A stretch of 64,000 bases of DNA from Vibrio sp. ED004 (GCF_023206395.1 NZ_CP066149.1:2542001-2606000), one strand, 5' to 3'. Counted from the first letter of the stretch, positions 46,267 through 57,227 are shown. Notes: generated by a model from the sequence alone, not told the origin. A program made the numbers and translations.

Positions 46267-47829
46267 ATGAGTAACCAAGCCGTAAAAAAAGCACCATCGA
46301 CTGAGAAAATCAGTGGAATGGACCGCTTTCTAAACTTCATTGAACGCGCCGGCAACAAAATTCCAGACCCAGCAATCCTGTTCTTCTGGGCTCTAGTTAT
46401 CGTATGGGTAGCATCTGCACTTTTGTCGAACCTTTCATTCGACCTAATCAACCCTCAAACGGGTGCTGCTCTAGAAGTTAACAACCTACTTACTGGTGAA
46501 GCACTTGCTAGCTTCCTAGCGAATATGGTTACCACGTTCACAGGCTTCGCACCGCTAGGCATCGTACTTGTTGCTATGCTAGGTGTTGGCGTTGCAGATT
46601 CTTCAGGCTTCATTACGACTGGCCTTAAGAAGATGCTTAACTTCACGCCAGCTAAGCTACTAACGCCAATGCTAATCCTTGTTGCTATCGTGTCTCACAC
46701 AGCAGCAGATGCAGGTTACGTTCTAGTAATCCCTCTTGGCGGTATCATCTTCCACGCAGCGGGCCGTCACCCTCTAGCGGGTATTGCAGCAGCGTTTGCT
46801 GGTGTATCAGGTGGTTTCTCAGCGAACTTCATTCCTTCAGGTATTGACCCGCTACTAGCTGGTTTCACTCAAACAGCGGCAAACGTTCTTGACCCTGAAT
46901 ACGTGATTAACCCTCTAGCGAACATCTTCTTTACTGGCCTATCTTCAGTTCTTATTGTTGCTATCGGTTGGTACGTAACTGAGAAGATCATCGAGCCTCG
47001 CCTTGCTAACACGCCAGTTGATGAAGATGCAGAAGAAGCACCAGATCTAGGTACGTTCACTGCAATTGAATCTAAAGCATTCAAGTTTGCAGGTTGGGCA
47101 ATGGTTGCAGGTATTGGTCTACTTATCGCGGCTCTTATTCCTGAAAACTCAGCGCTTCGTTCGCCTGAAGGTGAGCTAACAGCATTCTCTGCACCAGTAA
47201 TGAAGTCTATCGTTCCTCTGATCTTCATCCTGTTCATCATTCCAGGTATCGTCTACGGCCGTGTAGCGGGTACTTTCAAGAACAGCAATGACGTAATCAA
47301 AGCAATGTCTGAGACGATGGCAACGATGGGCGCATACATTGTAATGTCGTTCTTCTGTGCACAGTTCCTATCGGCATTCGGTCAATCAAACATCGGTACT
47401 ATGCTTGCGCTTTACGGTGCTGAAGGCCTGAAAGCGATGGACCTTCCTGGTGAAGCAACGGTTGTTGGTATGATTCTGCTAACAGCTTCAGTTAACCTTC
47501 TTGTAGGTTCTGCTTCAGCTAAGTGGGCTCTTATCGGTCCAATCCTAGTTCCAATGCTAATGGTTGTAGGTATCTCTCCTGAGCTATCTCAAGCGGCTTA
47601 CCGTGTAGGTGACTCAGTGTCTAACATCATCTCTCCACTAATGGTGTTCTTCCCACTGGTTGTTGTTTACTGTCAACGCTACGTTAAGTCGACAGGTATC
47701 GGTACTCTAGCTTCTCTAATGATGCCATTCTCGATTGCTATGCTAATCGGTTGGTCTATCTTCTTGCTAGCTTACTGGGCTCTTGGTATCCCACTAGGTA
47801 TCCAAGCACCTTACACTTACACAATGTAA
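46267..47829 (+). CDS. AbgT-family transporter
   Basis: A 520-residue inner-membrane protein from the ATG at 46267 (MSNQAVKKAPSTEKISGMDRF), which has GGAG upstream; the frame upstream of it is unlikely to be coding. Family features: NFIERAGNKIPDPAILFFWALVIVW, GVADSSGFITTGLKKML, HTAADAGYVLVIPLGG, and SKWALIGPIL. AbgT relatives import p-aminobenzoyl-glutamate and some export sulfonamides. An upstream region of about 300 bases has no gene and is A+T rich. Confidence 0.92.
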   Translation: MSNQAVKKAPSTEKISGMDRFLNFIERAGNKIPDPAILFFWALVIVWVASALLSNLSFDLINPQTGAALEVNNLLTGEALASFLANMVTTFTGFAPLGIVLVAMLGVGVADSSGFITTGLKKMLNFTPAKLLTPMLILVAIVSHTAADAGYVLVIPLGGIIFHAAGRHPLAGIAAAFAGVSGGFSANFIPSGIDPLLAGFTQTAANVLDPEYVINPLANIFFTGLSSVLIVAIGWYVTEKIIEPRLANTPVDEDAEEAPDLGTFTAIESKAFKFAGWAMVAGIGLLIAALIPENSALRSPEGELTAFSAPVMKSIVPLIFILFIIPGIVYGRVAGTFKNSNDVIKAMSETMATMGAYIVMSFFCAQFLSAFGQSNIGTMLALYGAEGLKAMDLPGEATVVGMILLTASVNLLVGSASAKWALIGPILVPMLMVVGISPELSQAAYRVGDSVSNIISPLMVFFPLVVVYCQRYVKSTGIGTLASLMMPFSIAMLIGWSIFLLAYWALGIPLGIQAPYTYTM

Positions 47830-47865
47830 GATTGAACTAAGCAAAATTAAGCTTTATTCATTGCT

Positions 47866-47896
47866 AAGCCCGCACCGAAATGTGCGGGCTTTTTTT
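47866..47896 (+). terminator. Terminator after the AbgT-family gene
   Basis: AAGCCCGCAC / GTGCGGGCTT with loop CGAAAT, followed by a T-run of six. Confidence 0.9.
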
Positions 47897-48015
47897 CGCT
47901 ATTTTTTTCTGTTTTTTTTGTATCCAAAACTTTTTATATCCAAGACAAAGACACTCAGCTTATACTCCGGATTACGGCTAATTGTTGGCCGGTAAATTTA
48001 GGAAATCCAAACCAC

Positions 48016-49305
48016 ATGAAGATTCTGCTTTTAGTAGGGTTAATTGTTTTAAATGGTCTGTTTGCCATGTCAGAGATTGCATTGGTCGCAGCAAAGAATA
48101 GTCGGCTGAAACGCTTAGCCGAAAAACACCGTTCCGCTCAGGTTGCGCTTGAGCTTAAAGAAAACCCAACCCGCTTCCTCTCAACCATTCAAATCGGTAT
48201 CACAGTAATCGGCCTGCTCAGCGGTATTGTGGGCGAGGCGACATTGTCTGCTCCATTGGCCGTTCAACTTGAACTGTGGGGCTTAGACCCAACACAAGCG
48301 AATATCTTATCTACTGCGGTTGTGGTGGTGGGTATTACTTACTTCGCGATAGTTGTCGGTGAGCTAGTACCAAAACGTTTCGCTCAATCTCAAGCTGAAA
48401 ACATCGCCGTGTTAGTGGCTCTGCCTATCTTCTGGTTATCTAAAATCGCAACGCCGTTTGTGTTTGCGCTATCGGCTTCAACCGAACGCATTCTTAAGCT
48501 GATGGGACGTGGCGGTGAAGAAGACAGCGTGACTGAAGATGATATTCATGCGCTGGTGAAAGAAGGCTCTGAATCTGGTGTGATAGAGCGAGGTGAGCAA
48601 GAGATGATTCGTAATATCTTGCAGCTTGATGATCGCCTTGTCAGCTCATTGATGACTCCTCGCAGAGACATCGATTTTCTGGATATCGACCAACCTGTTG
48701 AGAACATCTTGAAGCAGCTCCGCTCATCAAAGCACAGCGTATTCCCTCTATGCCAAGACCATCTAAATAAGGTGGTGGGCACAGTGTCGGCCAAGGCTTT
48801 ATTGAATCAGGCGGGTAATCTGAGTATTCAAGTGATCATGGGGCTGTCTAAATCGCCGATCTATGTACCGGAATCGATGAAGGCATTACGTCTACTTGGC
48901 TACTTTAAAGAGTCGGGTACCGAGATGGCATTCATTGTCGATGAGTATGGTGATGTGCAAGGCTTGGTGACTCACTACGATATTCTTGAGGCGATTGCCG
49001 GAGAGTTATCGAACAACCCGAAAGACCTTTGGACAGAGCAAGTCGAAGGCGGACTTCTGGTGGACGGGTTAATCCCCCTCTGTGAGCTGAAAAACCGCTT
49101 AGAGCTTTCGGAACTAGAAGGTGAAAACGAGGGTTTCCAAACGCTGAATGGCCTTATCACGTGGCTACTAGGCCGCTTACCAGAAGTCGGTGAATTCGTG
49201 GAGTGCCAGCAGTGGCAGTTTGAAATCATCTCAGTTGAGAACAACCGCATTGTGAGTGTTAAAGCGACGCAAACCGTTAATGATGTCGTTGAAGCAGCAA
49301 GCTAA
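48016..49305 (+). CDS. CNNM/CorC-type membrane protein (hemolysin family, CBS domains)
   Basis: A 429-residue protein: an N-terminal DUF21/CNNM membrane domain with about four helices (ILLLVGLIVLNGLFAMSEIALVAAKNSRL...), a CBS-domain pair (SLMTPRRDIDFLDI and VPESMKALRLLGYFKESGTEMAFIVDEYGDVQGLVT), and a C-terminal CorC_HlyC domain (LWTEQVEGGLLVDGLIPLCEL). Family members handle Mg2+ or Co2+ resistance and export; the old hemolysin name is misleading. Resembles YtfL of E. coli. Confidence 0.9.
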   Translation: MKILLLVGLIVLNGLFAMSEIALVAAKNSRLKRLAEKHRSAQVALELKENPTRFLSTIQIGITVIGLLSGIVGEATLSAPLAVQLELWGLDPTQANILSTAVVVVGITYFAIVVGELVPKRFAQSQAENIAVLVALPIFWLSKIATPFVFALSASTERILKLMGRGGEEDSVTEDDIHALVKEGSESGVIERGEQEMIRNILQLDDRLVSSLMTPRRDIDFLDIDQPVENILKQLRSSKHSVFPLCQDHLNKVVGTVSAKALLNQAGNLSIQVIMGLSKSPIYVPESMKALRLLGYFKESGTEMAFIVDEYGDVQGLVTHYDILEAIAGELSNNPKDLWTEQVEGGLLVDGLIPLCELKNRLELSELEGENEGFQTLNGLITWLLGRLPEVGEFVECQQWQFEIISVENNRIVSVKATQTVNDVVEAAS

Positions 49306-49431
49306 ATAAAGAGCTAATCATCTAGATGGTGGCTATTGTTCATTATCTCTTTGTTGTTCATAGCCACCAAGATTAGGTATGCTTCACCGCATACTTTTTT
49401 GTTCTTATTGTTTGTTTTTCGGGAGTTCCCT

Positions 49432-49998
49432 TTGTCAGACCATCAATTCACCCCTCAAGATGAAATCTTCATGCGACGCGCCATTGAGGTAGCCAAGCAA
49501 GCTGAGAGTGAGGGAGAGGTTCCCGTGGGTGCTGTGTTGGTAAAAGATGGTGAGATTATCTCTGAAGGGTGGAACCGTTCGATTGGTAGCCACGATGCCA
49601 CGGCACACGCAGAAATCGAAACCTTGCGTAAAGCGGGGCAAGCTCTGGAAAATTACCGACTGCTCGATACCACCTTATACGTCACGCTAGAGCCGTGCCC
49701 TATGTGTGCCGGTGCTTTGTTACACAGCCGAGTAAAACGCATTGTCTTTGGTGCACCTGACTTAAAAGCGGGTGCGGCGGGTACTGTCTTGAACTTGTTT
49801 GAAAGCCAAGCCTCGTACCACTATGCCGATGTTGAACACGGCCTATTAGAAGAAGAGTGTCGTGAGCAGCTGCAGGCGTTTTTCAAGCGCCGTAGAAAAG
49901 AGATCAAAGAGAAGCGAAAGCAAGAGCGTCTGTTGGAAGAGCAGCGTCTAGAAGCTGATAAGGTAAGTAGCGATAATAAGGTCAGTAATAAGAAATAG
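49432..49998 (+). CDS. tadA: tRNA-specific adenosine deaminase (TTG start)
   Basis: A 188-residue enzyme that converts A34 of tRNA-Arg(ACG) to inosine. Motifs HAEIETLRKAG and PCPMCAGALLHSRV hold the zinc ligands and catalytic glutamate. I choose the TTG at 49432, with GGGAG 6-7 bases upstream, since the frame before it (from 49336) is hydrophobic and unlike the family, and the conserved N terminus FTPQDEIFMRRAIEVAKQAE begins a few residues after it. The C terminus has an unusual charged coiled tail (about 145-188, rich in K, R and E) that most TadA proteins lack. Confidence 0.92.
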   Translation: MSDHQFTPQDEIFMRRAIEVAKQAESEGEVPVGAVLVKDGEIISEGWNRSIGSHDATAHAEIETLRKAGQALENYRLLDTTLYVTLEPCPMCAGALLHSRVKRIVFGAPDLKAGAAGTVLNLFESQASYHYADVEHGLLEEECREQLQAFFKRRRKEIKEKRKQERLLEEQRLEADKVSSDNKVSNKK

Positions 49999-50060
49999 CT
50001 GCGAGCTTTAGGCACTCTCAACTCCAAGAGTGCCCGCGCCAAGTGACTTGGTTATCGTAT

Positions 50061-50192
50061 TTACTCAGCAATCATCTGCATGAACGCACGGTTGCGCCAA
50101 ATGATCTTCTTCTTGTTATTTGAAAGCATACGCTTACGACGGTTTGCAGCAACGGTCTTATCAAGGCGCTTCGATTTCAGTTTCTTCATCAT
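50061..50192 (-). CDS. Small basic protein, 43 residues
   Basis: A short complete frame missed by length cut-offs. MMKKLKSKRLDKTVAANRRK continues with RMLSNNKKKIIWRNRAF and ends MQMIAE. Fourteen of 43 residues are Lys or Arg, like a ribosome-associated or nucleic-acid-binding peptide. AGGAAAT lies 8 bases upstream. The codon choice (CGT, AAG, AAC) suits a well-expressed gene. It lies between tadA and mltF on the minus strand. I do not recognise the family. Confidence 0.7.
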   Translation of the reverse strand: MMKKLKSKRLDKTVAANRRKRMLSNNKKKIIWRNRAFMQMIAE

Positions 50193-50457
50193 TTCAATGA
50201 TTTCCTATTTGTCGTCTGACTTTGTAGTTTGGACTAACGATTTAATTATAGTGTTATTCGTTTATTTGGCGCTGTCGCGCGCTTGGCTTACCCAGAAGAG
50301 CAGTTCTAGCTAAAACCCAGCCCCCAAGTGCAACAGAGCGTAATTTTGATTATGGTGTGCCGTTATAAAGTTCGATTGTTACTGCAATATGACACATCGA
50401 TTTTCACGACCTTTTGTCGAGCTTCTTATTCTTTTACGCAGTTATAAAAAGCACAAT

Positions 50458-50490
50458 AAAAAAGAGCAATGCTTAATGGCATTGCTCTTT
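50458..50490 (-). terminator. Terminator after mltF
   Basis: AAAGAGCAATGC / GCATTGCTCTTT, with loop TTAATG and A residues to the left. Confidence 0.85.
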
Positions 50491-50496
50491 TAGTCT

Positions 50497-52068
50497 CTAC
50501 TGCGAAGGTTCTGAACTGCTTACTGTCGATTCAGCAGCGCTAATGCTTGATTCAGCACCAGAAGTCTCTAGAGGTGGGATGACGATCAACCCTTCAAGAC
50601 TCTCTTCTTGTTCCTTATTACGCTTATTTACATGGCCGATGATGCTTTGGTAATAACGGCGAATGTTTTCAACGTAATTTCTAGCTTCATCACCACGGGC
50701 ATAGCCGTAGCGAGTTTGGCTGTAGTACTTCTTCTGTCGTAACAGCGGCAGTCTGTCTTTCACATCGCCCCAAGCATCGGGATCGCCACCTTGTGCCTTC
50801 GTGAGGCGACGAGCGTCCATCATGTGCCCGTAACCGACATTGTATGAAGCTAGGGCAAACCAGATCTTTTCGTGTTGAGTGATTGAATCTGGCACTCGAT
50901 TCACGATGCGACGTAGGTATTCAACACCACCTTGTACCGACTGTTTCGGGTCGAGACGGTTGGTCACACCAACGCTTTTCGCAGTAGGTAGTGTCAGCAT
51001 CATCATGCCACGTACACCCGTTGGCGAGCGCGCAACAGGGTTCCAGTGTGACTCTTGGTATGCCAATGCAGCAATCAAGCGCCAATCAAATTCTTGTGAG
51101 TACTTCTGAAACAGCGGTGACCATTTTGGTAACTTACTGTCCAGTGCGCGGATAAAGGCACGAGTATCAACGTAGTCAAAGGTGCCGATATGACCGATGT
51201 ATTTCTCTTCCAGTGAAGCCAGTTCACCAGATTGTTTTAGGTTACCGAAGAACTCAATCAGCAAAGCATACAGGCTTTCATCTTCCGATCTATTTAGGTA
51301 CCAAGAGATAGGTTGGTCTTCTGTCAACTCAAATGCCAAGGCAACGTCTGGATACAAACGCTGCGCCAGTGATAGCTCGATAGAGTCAGCCACTGTGAAT
51401 AAACGTTCGCCTGTTGATACTTCTTTTAGCAGGTCATTGATGTCTGCATTGCCAACCGCATCGTAGATGAAGTCATCGTGCGTTTTTTGCAGCAGTTTAA
51501 GTGTTGGTTCAAAGTGTGAGTCTTTCACCACTACCAAAGAGGGCGATAGTGTGTCACTTGATACCGCAGCTTCTGATTCAGCTTGTGCTTTTACAAACTC
51601 AGCCTGACGCTCATTCTCAAAATTGATCAATTGCTCAAGGTTTCTTGGGCGCCATTGTCCCTTTTTGTACACGACCTGTTGGCTTACATAGTAATAAGCA
51701 GGCGCGGCGCGATAAGCGCGTGTCAGTTTGTTGTTTTGCGTTAAGCCAGTTGCGATAAGGTCGATTTCGCCTTTCTTCAACGCAGGGAATAGGCCAGATA
51801 GACGGTAAGCGGGTTTAACCTCAAGCTTTACACCAAGCTCCTGCGCAAACTCACGAGCTAACTCGTAATCCAAGCCTGCTGGGCCATCAGGACCAATATA
51901 ATAAGAGAGTTGGTTGTTAAGGGTGCCGACACGAAGAACGCCGCGATCTCGTATCTGCTCAAGGACACTTTTAGGTTCAGATTCAATCTGGCATCCCGCG
52001 AGCCCAACCAGAGCGATAACGAGCAGAATGAATTTAGACGAAAAGATGAGCGTAAATTTAGGCATCAA
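50497..52068 (-). CDS. mltF: Membrane-bound lytic murein transglycosylase F
   Basis: A 523-residue lipoprotein. The signal peptide ends in lipobox LAGC (about residue 26). Then a periplasmic solute-binding (SBP_bac_3) domain (RDRGVLRVGTLNNQLSYY, about 37-270) and a C-terminal SLT lysozyme-like domain with ALAYQESHWNPVARSPTGVRGMMMLT, which holds the catalytic glutamate. A Ser- and Glu-rich tail of about 40 residues closes the protein. Cleaves peptidoglycan; divergent from purL. Confidence 0.95.
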   Translation of the reverse strand: MMPKFTLIFSSKFILLVIALVGLAGCQIESEPKSVLEQIRDRGVLRVGTLNNQLSYYIGPDGPAGLDYELAREFAQELGVKLEVKPAYRLSGLFPALKKGEIDLIATGLTQNNKLTRAYRAAPAYYYVSQQVVYKKGQWRPRNLEQLINFENERQAEFVKAQAESEAAVSSDTLSPSLVVVKDSHFEPTLKLLQKTHDDFIYDAVGNADINDLLKEVSTGERLFTVADSIELSLAQRLYPDVALAFELTEDQPISWYLNRSEDESLYALLIEFFGNLKQSGELASLEEKYIGHIGTFDYVDTRAFIRALDSKLPKWSPLFQKYSQEFDWRLIAALAYQESHWNPVARSPTGVRGMMMLTLPTAKSVGVTNRLDPKQSVQGGVEYLRRIVNRVPDSITQHEKIWFALASYNVGYGHMMDARRLTKAQGGDPDAWGDVKDRLPLLRQKKYYSQTRYGYARGDEARNYVENIRRYYQSIIGHVNKRNKEQEESLEGLIVIPPLETSGAESSISAAESTVSSSEPSQ

Positions 52069-52202
52069 AATGAAATCTCGAAAAGTGGAAGCCCCTTTAT
52101 ACCAAACCCCGCAAGGCTGGCAAAGCAGGTTTAATTAAACAGATGTAAAAGTGGTGATAAATGCAGCAAAAATACCATTTACGCAGAAACATAAAAAAAA
52201 TA

Positions 52203-52218
52203 ACGCAAACGGTTGCTT
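52203..52218 (+). promoter_or_regulatory. PurR operator of purL
   Basis: ACGCAAACGGTTGCTT matches the PurR box ACGCAAACGTTTGCGT in 13 of 16 positions. It lies about 190 bases before the purL start, ahead of a long leader (52260-52394). Confidence 0.8.
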
Positions 52219-52394
52219 TTGGTGTTACGTCACAAAAAGAAATGCTTTATAATGCGCTCGCATTGAAGAGGTGGAATCGGCATAGGTTTGGCAACCTTCG
52301 GGAATAGCTTCGAAGAAAACAGTTAGGTTGTTCCTATAACCCACTGAATTTATTCCAATACTACCTTAATCAACTGCATAAGAGACCTAAGCAC

Positions 52395-55300
52395 ATGAGA
52401 ATTTTGCGTGGCTCCCCAGCTCTATCTGAGTTTCGTGTTAACAAGCTTTTAGAGCTTTGTCGTGAATTAAGCTTACCTGTAACAGGTATTTACGCTGAGT
52501 TTGCCCACTTTGCTGATTTAACGGCAGACCTAGATGAGTCTGAAGTTGAGAAGCTAGAAAAGCTACTGACTTACGGTCCAACGATTGAAGAGCATGAACC
52601 TGAAGGTTTATTGCTGCTTGCAACGCCACGCCCGGGCACTATCTCGCCTTGGTCTTCAAAATCAACAGATATCGCACATAACTGTGGACTGGCTAAAGTG
52701 TCACGTTTAGAGCGCGGTACTGCTTTCTACATTGAAACGTCTTCTGAACTTTCTGAGCTTCAACTTGTTGAGCTGAAAGCAATTCTGCACGACCGTATGA
52801 TGGAAGTGGTTTTCACTGACTTCGAATCAGCGGCGGCACTATTTAGAGTTGCTGAGCCTGCTCCTTATGCGGAAGTTGACCTATTAACTGGTGGACGTAA
52901 AGCGCTTGAAGAAGCAAACGTAACCCTAGGTCTAGCACTTGCAGAAGATGAGATTGATTACCTTCTTGAAAGCTTTACTGAGAAGCTAGGTCGTAACCCG
53001 ACTGACATCGAGCTAATGATGTTTGCACAAGCGAACTCAGAGCACTGTCGTCACAAGATCTTTAACGCTGATTGGACTATCGATGGCGTTAAGCAAGAAA
53101 AATCATTGTTCAAGATGATTAAGAACACTTTTGAAACGACACCAGAGCACGTTCTGTCTGCTTATAAAGATAACGCAGCAGTAATGACAGGTTCTGAAGT
53201 AGGTCGTTTCTTCCCAGATCCAGAAACTCGCCAATACAACTACCATCAAGAGAAAACACACATCTTGATGAAAGTTGAAACGCACAACCACCCAACGGCA
53301 ATCTCTCCGTGGCCGGGCGCATCTACAGGTTCAGGCGGTGAAATCCGTGATGAAGGCGCAACAGGTATTGGTGGCAAACCGAAAGCTGGTCTTGTGGCAT
53401 TTTCTGTCTCTAACCTTAAGATCCCGAACTTCGTTCAACCTTGGGAAACCGACTTTGGTAAGCCGAGCCGTATCGTTACTGCTCTGGATATCATGCTTGA
53501 AGGTCCTCTTGGTGGCGCGGCATTCAACAACGAATTTGGTCGTCCAAACCTACTAGGTTACTTCCGTACTTACGAAGAGAAAGTTAACTCTCACGCAGGT
53601 GAAGAAGTACGTGGTTACCACAAGCCAATCATGCTAGCTGGTGGTCTTGGTAACATCCGTGATGAGCACGTTCAGAAGAAAGAGATCCCAGTAGGTGCAA
53701 GCCTAATCGTTCTTGGTGGTCCTGCGATGAACATCGGCCTTGGTGGCGGTGCGGCATCTTCGATGGATTCTGGTTCTTCTTCTGAAGATCTAGATTTCGC
53801 TTCTGTACAACGTGAAAACCCAGAGATGGAACGTCGTTGCCAGGAAGTGATCGACCGTTGTTGGCAGCTAGGTGATGCGAACCCAATCGCATTCATCCAC
53901 GATGTGGGCGCAGGCGGTATCTCAAACGCACTTCCTGAGCTAGTAGACGATGGCGAGCGTGGCGGTATCTTCAACCTACGCGACGTGCCAAACGATGAGC
54001 CAGGCATGAGCCCACTTGAGATCTGGTGTAACGAATCTCAAGAACGTTACGTAATGGCCGTTGCTGATGAAGACATGGCAACGTTCGACGCAATTTGTAA
54101 GCGTGAACGTGCACCTTACGCAGTGGTTGGTAAAGCAACGGAAGAGCGTGAGCTTAAGCTTGAAGATTCACACTTCGACAACACGCCAATCGACATGCCA
54201 ATGGACATCCTTTTAGGTAAAACACCTAAGATGCACCGTGACGCGAAAACGCTCAAAGCAAATAACCCAGCGATTGACCGTTCTGGTATCGAAATGAACG
54301 AAGCGGTTGACCGTGTTCTTCGTCTACCAACCGTCGCTGAGAAAACATTCCTTATCACTATCGGTGACCGCTCGGTAACTGGCCTTGTGGCTCGTGACCA
54401 AATGGTTGGTCCATGGCAGGTTCCTGTTGCTAACTGTGCTGTAACTGCGGCAAGTTACGACTCTTACCACGGTGAGGCTATGTCTCTTGGTGAGCGTACG
54501 CCAGTAGCACTACTAGACTTCGGTGCATCGGCTCGTCTAGCGGTTGGTGAAGCAATCACAAACATCGCAGCGACGAACATCGGCGATATCAAACACATTA
54601 AGCTGTCGGCTAACTGGATGTCTCCAGCGGGTCACCCAGGTGAAGATGCAGGTCTTTACGAAGCGGTGAAAGCAGTCGGTGAAGAGCTGTGTCCAGCACT
54701 GGGTCTAACTATCCCAGTGGGTAAAGACTCAATGTCTATGAAGACGAAGTGGGAAGAGAACGGCGAGCAGAAAGAAGTAACGTCTCCGCTATCTCTTGTT
54801 ATCACTGCGTTTGCTCGTGTTGAAGATGTTCGTAAGACGATTACGCCTCAGCTTCGCACTGACAAGGGTGACACATCACTAGTTCTTATCGACCTAGGTA
54901 ACGGCAAAAACCGTCTAGGTGCAACGGCACTAGCGCAAGTTTACAAGCAGCTTGGTGATAAGCCAGCTGACGTAGACAACGCAGCACAACTGAAAGGTTT
55001 CTACGAAGGCGTTCAAGCACTGGTTGCTAACGACCAAGTTGTGGCTTACCACGATAAAGGCGATGGCGGTCTATTTGTTACTCTAGCTGAAATGGCATTC
55101 GCAGGTCACTGTGGTGTTAATGCAAACATTGAAGCTCTTTTAGCTGCATCAGAGAACAGCGAAGACACACTAGCAGCACTATTCAACGAAGAGTTAGGTG
55201 CGGTAATCCAAGTTCGTAATGACGACCTAGACGCAGTTCTTTCTACTCTTGCAGCAAACGGTCTAGAAGCGTGTTCACACGTAATTGGTTCTGTTGAAGC

Positions 55301-56309
55301 ATCGGATGAGCTAGTGATTAAGTCTGGCGAGTCTGTAGTGATTGAACGTAACCGTACTGAGCTACGTACTATCTGGGCTGAGACAACGCATAAGATGCAA
55401 GGTCTACGTGATAACCCAGCATGTGCTGACCAAGAGCACGAAGCGAAGAAAGACAACTCAGACCCAGGTCTGAACGTGAAACTAAGCTTCGACGTAAACG
55501 AAGACATCGCAGCACCGTTCATCAACACAGGTGCTAAGCCTAAGATGGCAATTCTACGTGAGCAGGGTGTTAACTCTCACGTTGAAATGGCAGCAGCATT
55601 CGACCGTGCAGGCTTCGAAGCAACTGATATTCACATGAGCGACATCCTAACGGGTCAAGCAGTACTAGAAGAGTACAACGGCCTTGTAGCTTGTGGTGGC
55701 TTCTCTTACGGTGATGTATTAGGTGCAGGTGAAGGTTGGGCTAAGTCGGTTCTGTTTAACGATTCGACTCGTGACCAGTTTGAAAACTTCTTCAAACGTG
55801 AAGATACCTTCTCTCTAGGTGTGTGTAACGGTTGTCAGATGCTGTCTAACTTACGTGACCTAATTCCTGGTGCTGAGTACTGGCCACGTTTCGTTCGCAA
55901 TGAATCTGAGCGCTTTGAAGCACGTTTCAGCCTAGTAGAAGTTCAGAAGTCTGATTCTGTATTCTTCAACGGCATGGAAGGTTCTCGTATGCCAATCGCT
56001 GTTTCTCACGGTGAAGGCCGCGTAGAAGTACGTGATAGCGACCACCTAAACGCGATTGAAAACTCAGGTACGGTTGCTCTACGTTACGTTGATAACAACG
56101 GTAACCAAACGCAGCAATACCCGAATAACCCGAACGGTTCGCCAAACGCTATCACTGGTTTAACAACGACTGACGGCCGCGTGACTATCATGATGCCTCA
56201 CCCAGAGCGTGTGTTCCGCACAGTTGCAAACTCTTGGTCTCCAGAAGGCTGGGGCGAGAATGGCGCTTGGATGCGTATGTTCCAAAACGCTCGTAAGAAT
56301 GTAGGTTAA
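52395..56309 (+). CDS. purL: Phosphoribosylformylglycinamidine synthase
   Basis: A 1304-residue single-chain FGAM synthase, fourth step of purine synthesis. It has the N-terminal PurS-like and linker domains, two AIRS-type ATP-binding halves (with [38 protein letters not shown] and [11 protein letters not shown]), and a C-terminal glutamine amidotransferase with the nucleophile in GVCNGCQML and PHPER near the end. Normal gammaproteobacterial length. Repressed by PurR through the upstream box (inference). Confidence 0.98.
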   Translation: MRILRGSPALSEFRVNKLLELCRELSLPVTGIYAEFAHFADLTADLDESEVEKLEKLLTYGPTIEEHEPEGLLLLATPRPGTISPWSSKSTDIAHNCGLAKVSRLERGTAFYIETSSELSELQLVELKAILHDRMMEVVFTDFESAAALFRVAEPAPYAEVDLLTGGRKALEEANVTLGLALAEDEIDYLLESFTEKLGRNPTDIELMMFAQANSEHCRHKIFNADWTIDGVKQEKSLFKMIKNTFETTPEHVLSAYKDNAAVMTGSEVGRFFPDPETRQYNYHQEKTHILMKVETHNHPTAISPWPGASTGSGGEIRDEGATGIGGKPKAGLVAFSVSNLKIPNFVQPWETDFGKPSRIVTALDIMLEGPLGGAAFNNEFGRPNLLGYFRTYEEKVNSHAGEEVRGYHKPIMLAGGLGNIRDEHVQKKEIPVGASLIVLGGPAMNIGLGGGAASSMDSGSSSEDLDFASVQRENPEMERRCQEVIDRCWQLGDANPIAFIHDVGAGGISNALPELVDDGERGGIFNLRDVPNDEPGMSPLEIWCNESQERYVMAVADEDMATFDAICKRERAPYAVVGKATEERELKLEDSHFDNTPIDMPMDILLGKTPKMHRDAKTLKANNPAIDRSGIEMNEAVDRVLRLPTVAEKTFLITIGDRSVTGLVARDQMVGPWQVPVANCAVTAASYDSYHGEAMSLGERTPVALLDFGASARLAVGEAITNIAATNIGDIKHIKLSANWMSPAGHPGEDAGLYEAVKAVGEELCPALGLTIPVGKDSMSMKTKWEENGEQKEVTSPLSLVITAFARVEDVRKTITPQLRTDKGDTSLVLIDLGNGKNRLGATALAQVYKQLGDKPADVDNAAQLKGFYEGVQALVANDQVVAYHDKGDGGLFVTLAEMAFAGHCGVNANIEALLAASENSEDTLAALFNEELGAVIQVRNDDLDAVLSTLAANGLEACSHVIGSVEASDELVIKSGESVVIERNRTELRTIWAETTHKMQGLRDNPACADQEHEAKKDNSDPGLNVKLSFDVNEDIAAPFINTGAKPKMAILREQGVNSHVEMAAAFDRAGFEATDIHMSDILTGQAVLEEYNGLVACGGFSYGDVLGAGEGWAKSVLFNDSTRDQFENFFKREDTFSLGVCNGCQMLSNLRDLIPGAEYWPRFVRNESERFEARFSLVEVQKSDSVFFNGMEGSRMPIAVSHGEGRVEVRDSDHLNAIENSGTVALRYVDNNGNQTQQYPNNPNGSPNAITGLTTTDGRVTIMMPHPERVFRTVANSWSPEGWGENGAWMRMFQNARKNVG

Positions 56310-56356
56310 TCACTTTCTTACAGGTCGCATTAATCTAGGCTAGGTTAATCAAAAAT

Positions 56357-56390
56357 AAAAAAGCGCAGATCGAAAGGTCTGCGCTTTTTT
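56357..56390 (+). terminator. Terminator after purL
   Basis: AAGCGCAGA / TCTGCGCTT with flanking A and T runs. Confidence 0.92.
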
Positions 56391-56574
56391 ATTTCCTAAG
56401 ATTTAGGAACCAGTGTGAAACAATTGAGGTTTGCAGTTTGCTGTTCTAAAAATCTCCACTACGCTAAATGTTATGGAATCAATTTGTTAGACGAATAATT
56501 CTTGCACTCGATCAAGGAAAGCTTCGTTCGGCTATGCAAAAACTGAATCAATCATTGTGGCATAAGAGGGAACT

Positions 56575-57108
56575 ATGAAAACAACAATTATAAAAGCCGT
56601 TGCAGTGGCAGCGATTGTCATGTCGTTAGCTGGGTGTGTAGGTAGTAACGCGGTTACTGGGAAATTAATGAAGTTCAACGTCGAGGTGGTGGATAACCGT
56701 TACGCTCGTGCGGGCGTCAACTTCTTGCTTGCTCCGGTTTACGCACTTACCACCGCAGCCGATTACATTGTCTTTAACTCAATCGAATTCTGGGTAGGTA
56801 AGAACCCACTCACAGGCGCGCCTCACATCTTTGATAGCAAAGTCGATACCATGATTGATGTGAACGATAGCCTAGACGATTCACTAAAAGAAGCCCCACT
56901 TGGTTTCAATAATCGTCAGATCGAATGGGGTGAGATGCAACAAATCGATGAGAACACGATCCGCATGGACATCACTTACAACGATGGTCAGAAAGCCGTT
57001 CTGACAGGTGTTCGTGATGGCGACAAGGTTAGCTACTACATGGATGGCACGCTAGTATCAGAAACTTCTATTCAAGCGCTTGATCAGCTAGCCGCAGAGA
57101 AAGCGTAA
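56575..57108 (+). CDS. DUF3332-family lipoprotein
   Basis: A 177-residue protein with a lipoprotein signal (MKTTIIKAVAVAAIVMSLAGC) and the DUF3332 body (GKLMKFNVEVVDNRYARAGVNFLLAPVYALTTAADYIVFNSIEFW). The function of this family is unknown; it occurs in vibrios and other marine bacteria. Strong site GAGGGAAC before the ATG. Convergent with dapD. Confidence 0.85.
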   Translation: MKTTIIKAVAVAAIVMSLAGCVGSNAVTGKLMKFNVEVVDNRYARAGVNFLLAPVYALTTAADYIVFNSIEFWVGKNPLTGAPHIFDSKVDTMIDVNDSLDDSLKEAPLGFNNRQIEWGEMQQIDENTIRMDITYNDGQKAVLTGVRDGDKVSYYMDGTLVSETSIQALDQLAAEKA

Positions 57109-57136
57109 CTCTTTCAGCTAGATACTAATAAAAGAA

Positions 57137-57164
57137 AAGCCGCTGGATTTAACCCCAGCGGCTT
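57137..57164. terminator. Shared hairpin between the DUF3332 gene and dapD
   Basis: AAGCCGCTGG / CCAGCGGCTT, loop ATTTAACC; A-rich before it, so it may serve both convergent genes. Confidence 0.75.
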
Positions 57165-57171
57165 CGTATTT

Positions 57172-57227
57172 TCTAGCATCTAGCATCTAGCATCTAGCAT
57201 CTAGCATCTAGCATCTAGCATCTAGCG
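57172..57227. repeat. Heptanucleotide repeat (TCTAGCA), seven copies plus a variant
   Basis: Seven exact TCTAGCA units from 57172 to 57220, then TCTAGCG at 57221-57227. It lies between the shared terminator and the dapD stop codon, outside both coding regions. A likely variable-number tandem repeat. Confidence 0.95.

Noticed and set aside
50080..50313. 77-codon plus-strand frame downstream of tadA
   Set aside because: It overlaps the 43-residue basic gene antisense and has no ribosome binding site or protein-like composition.
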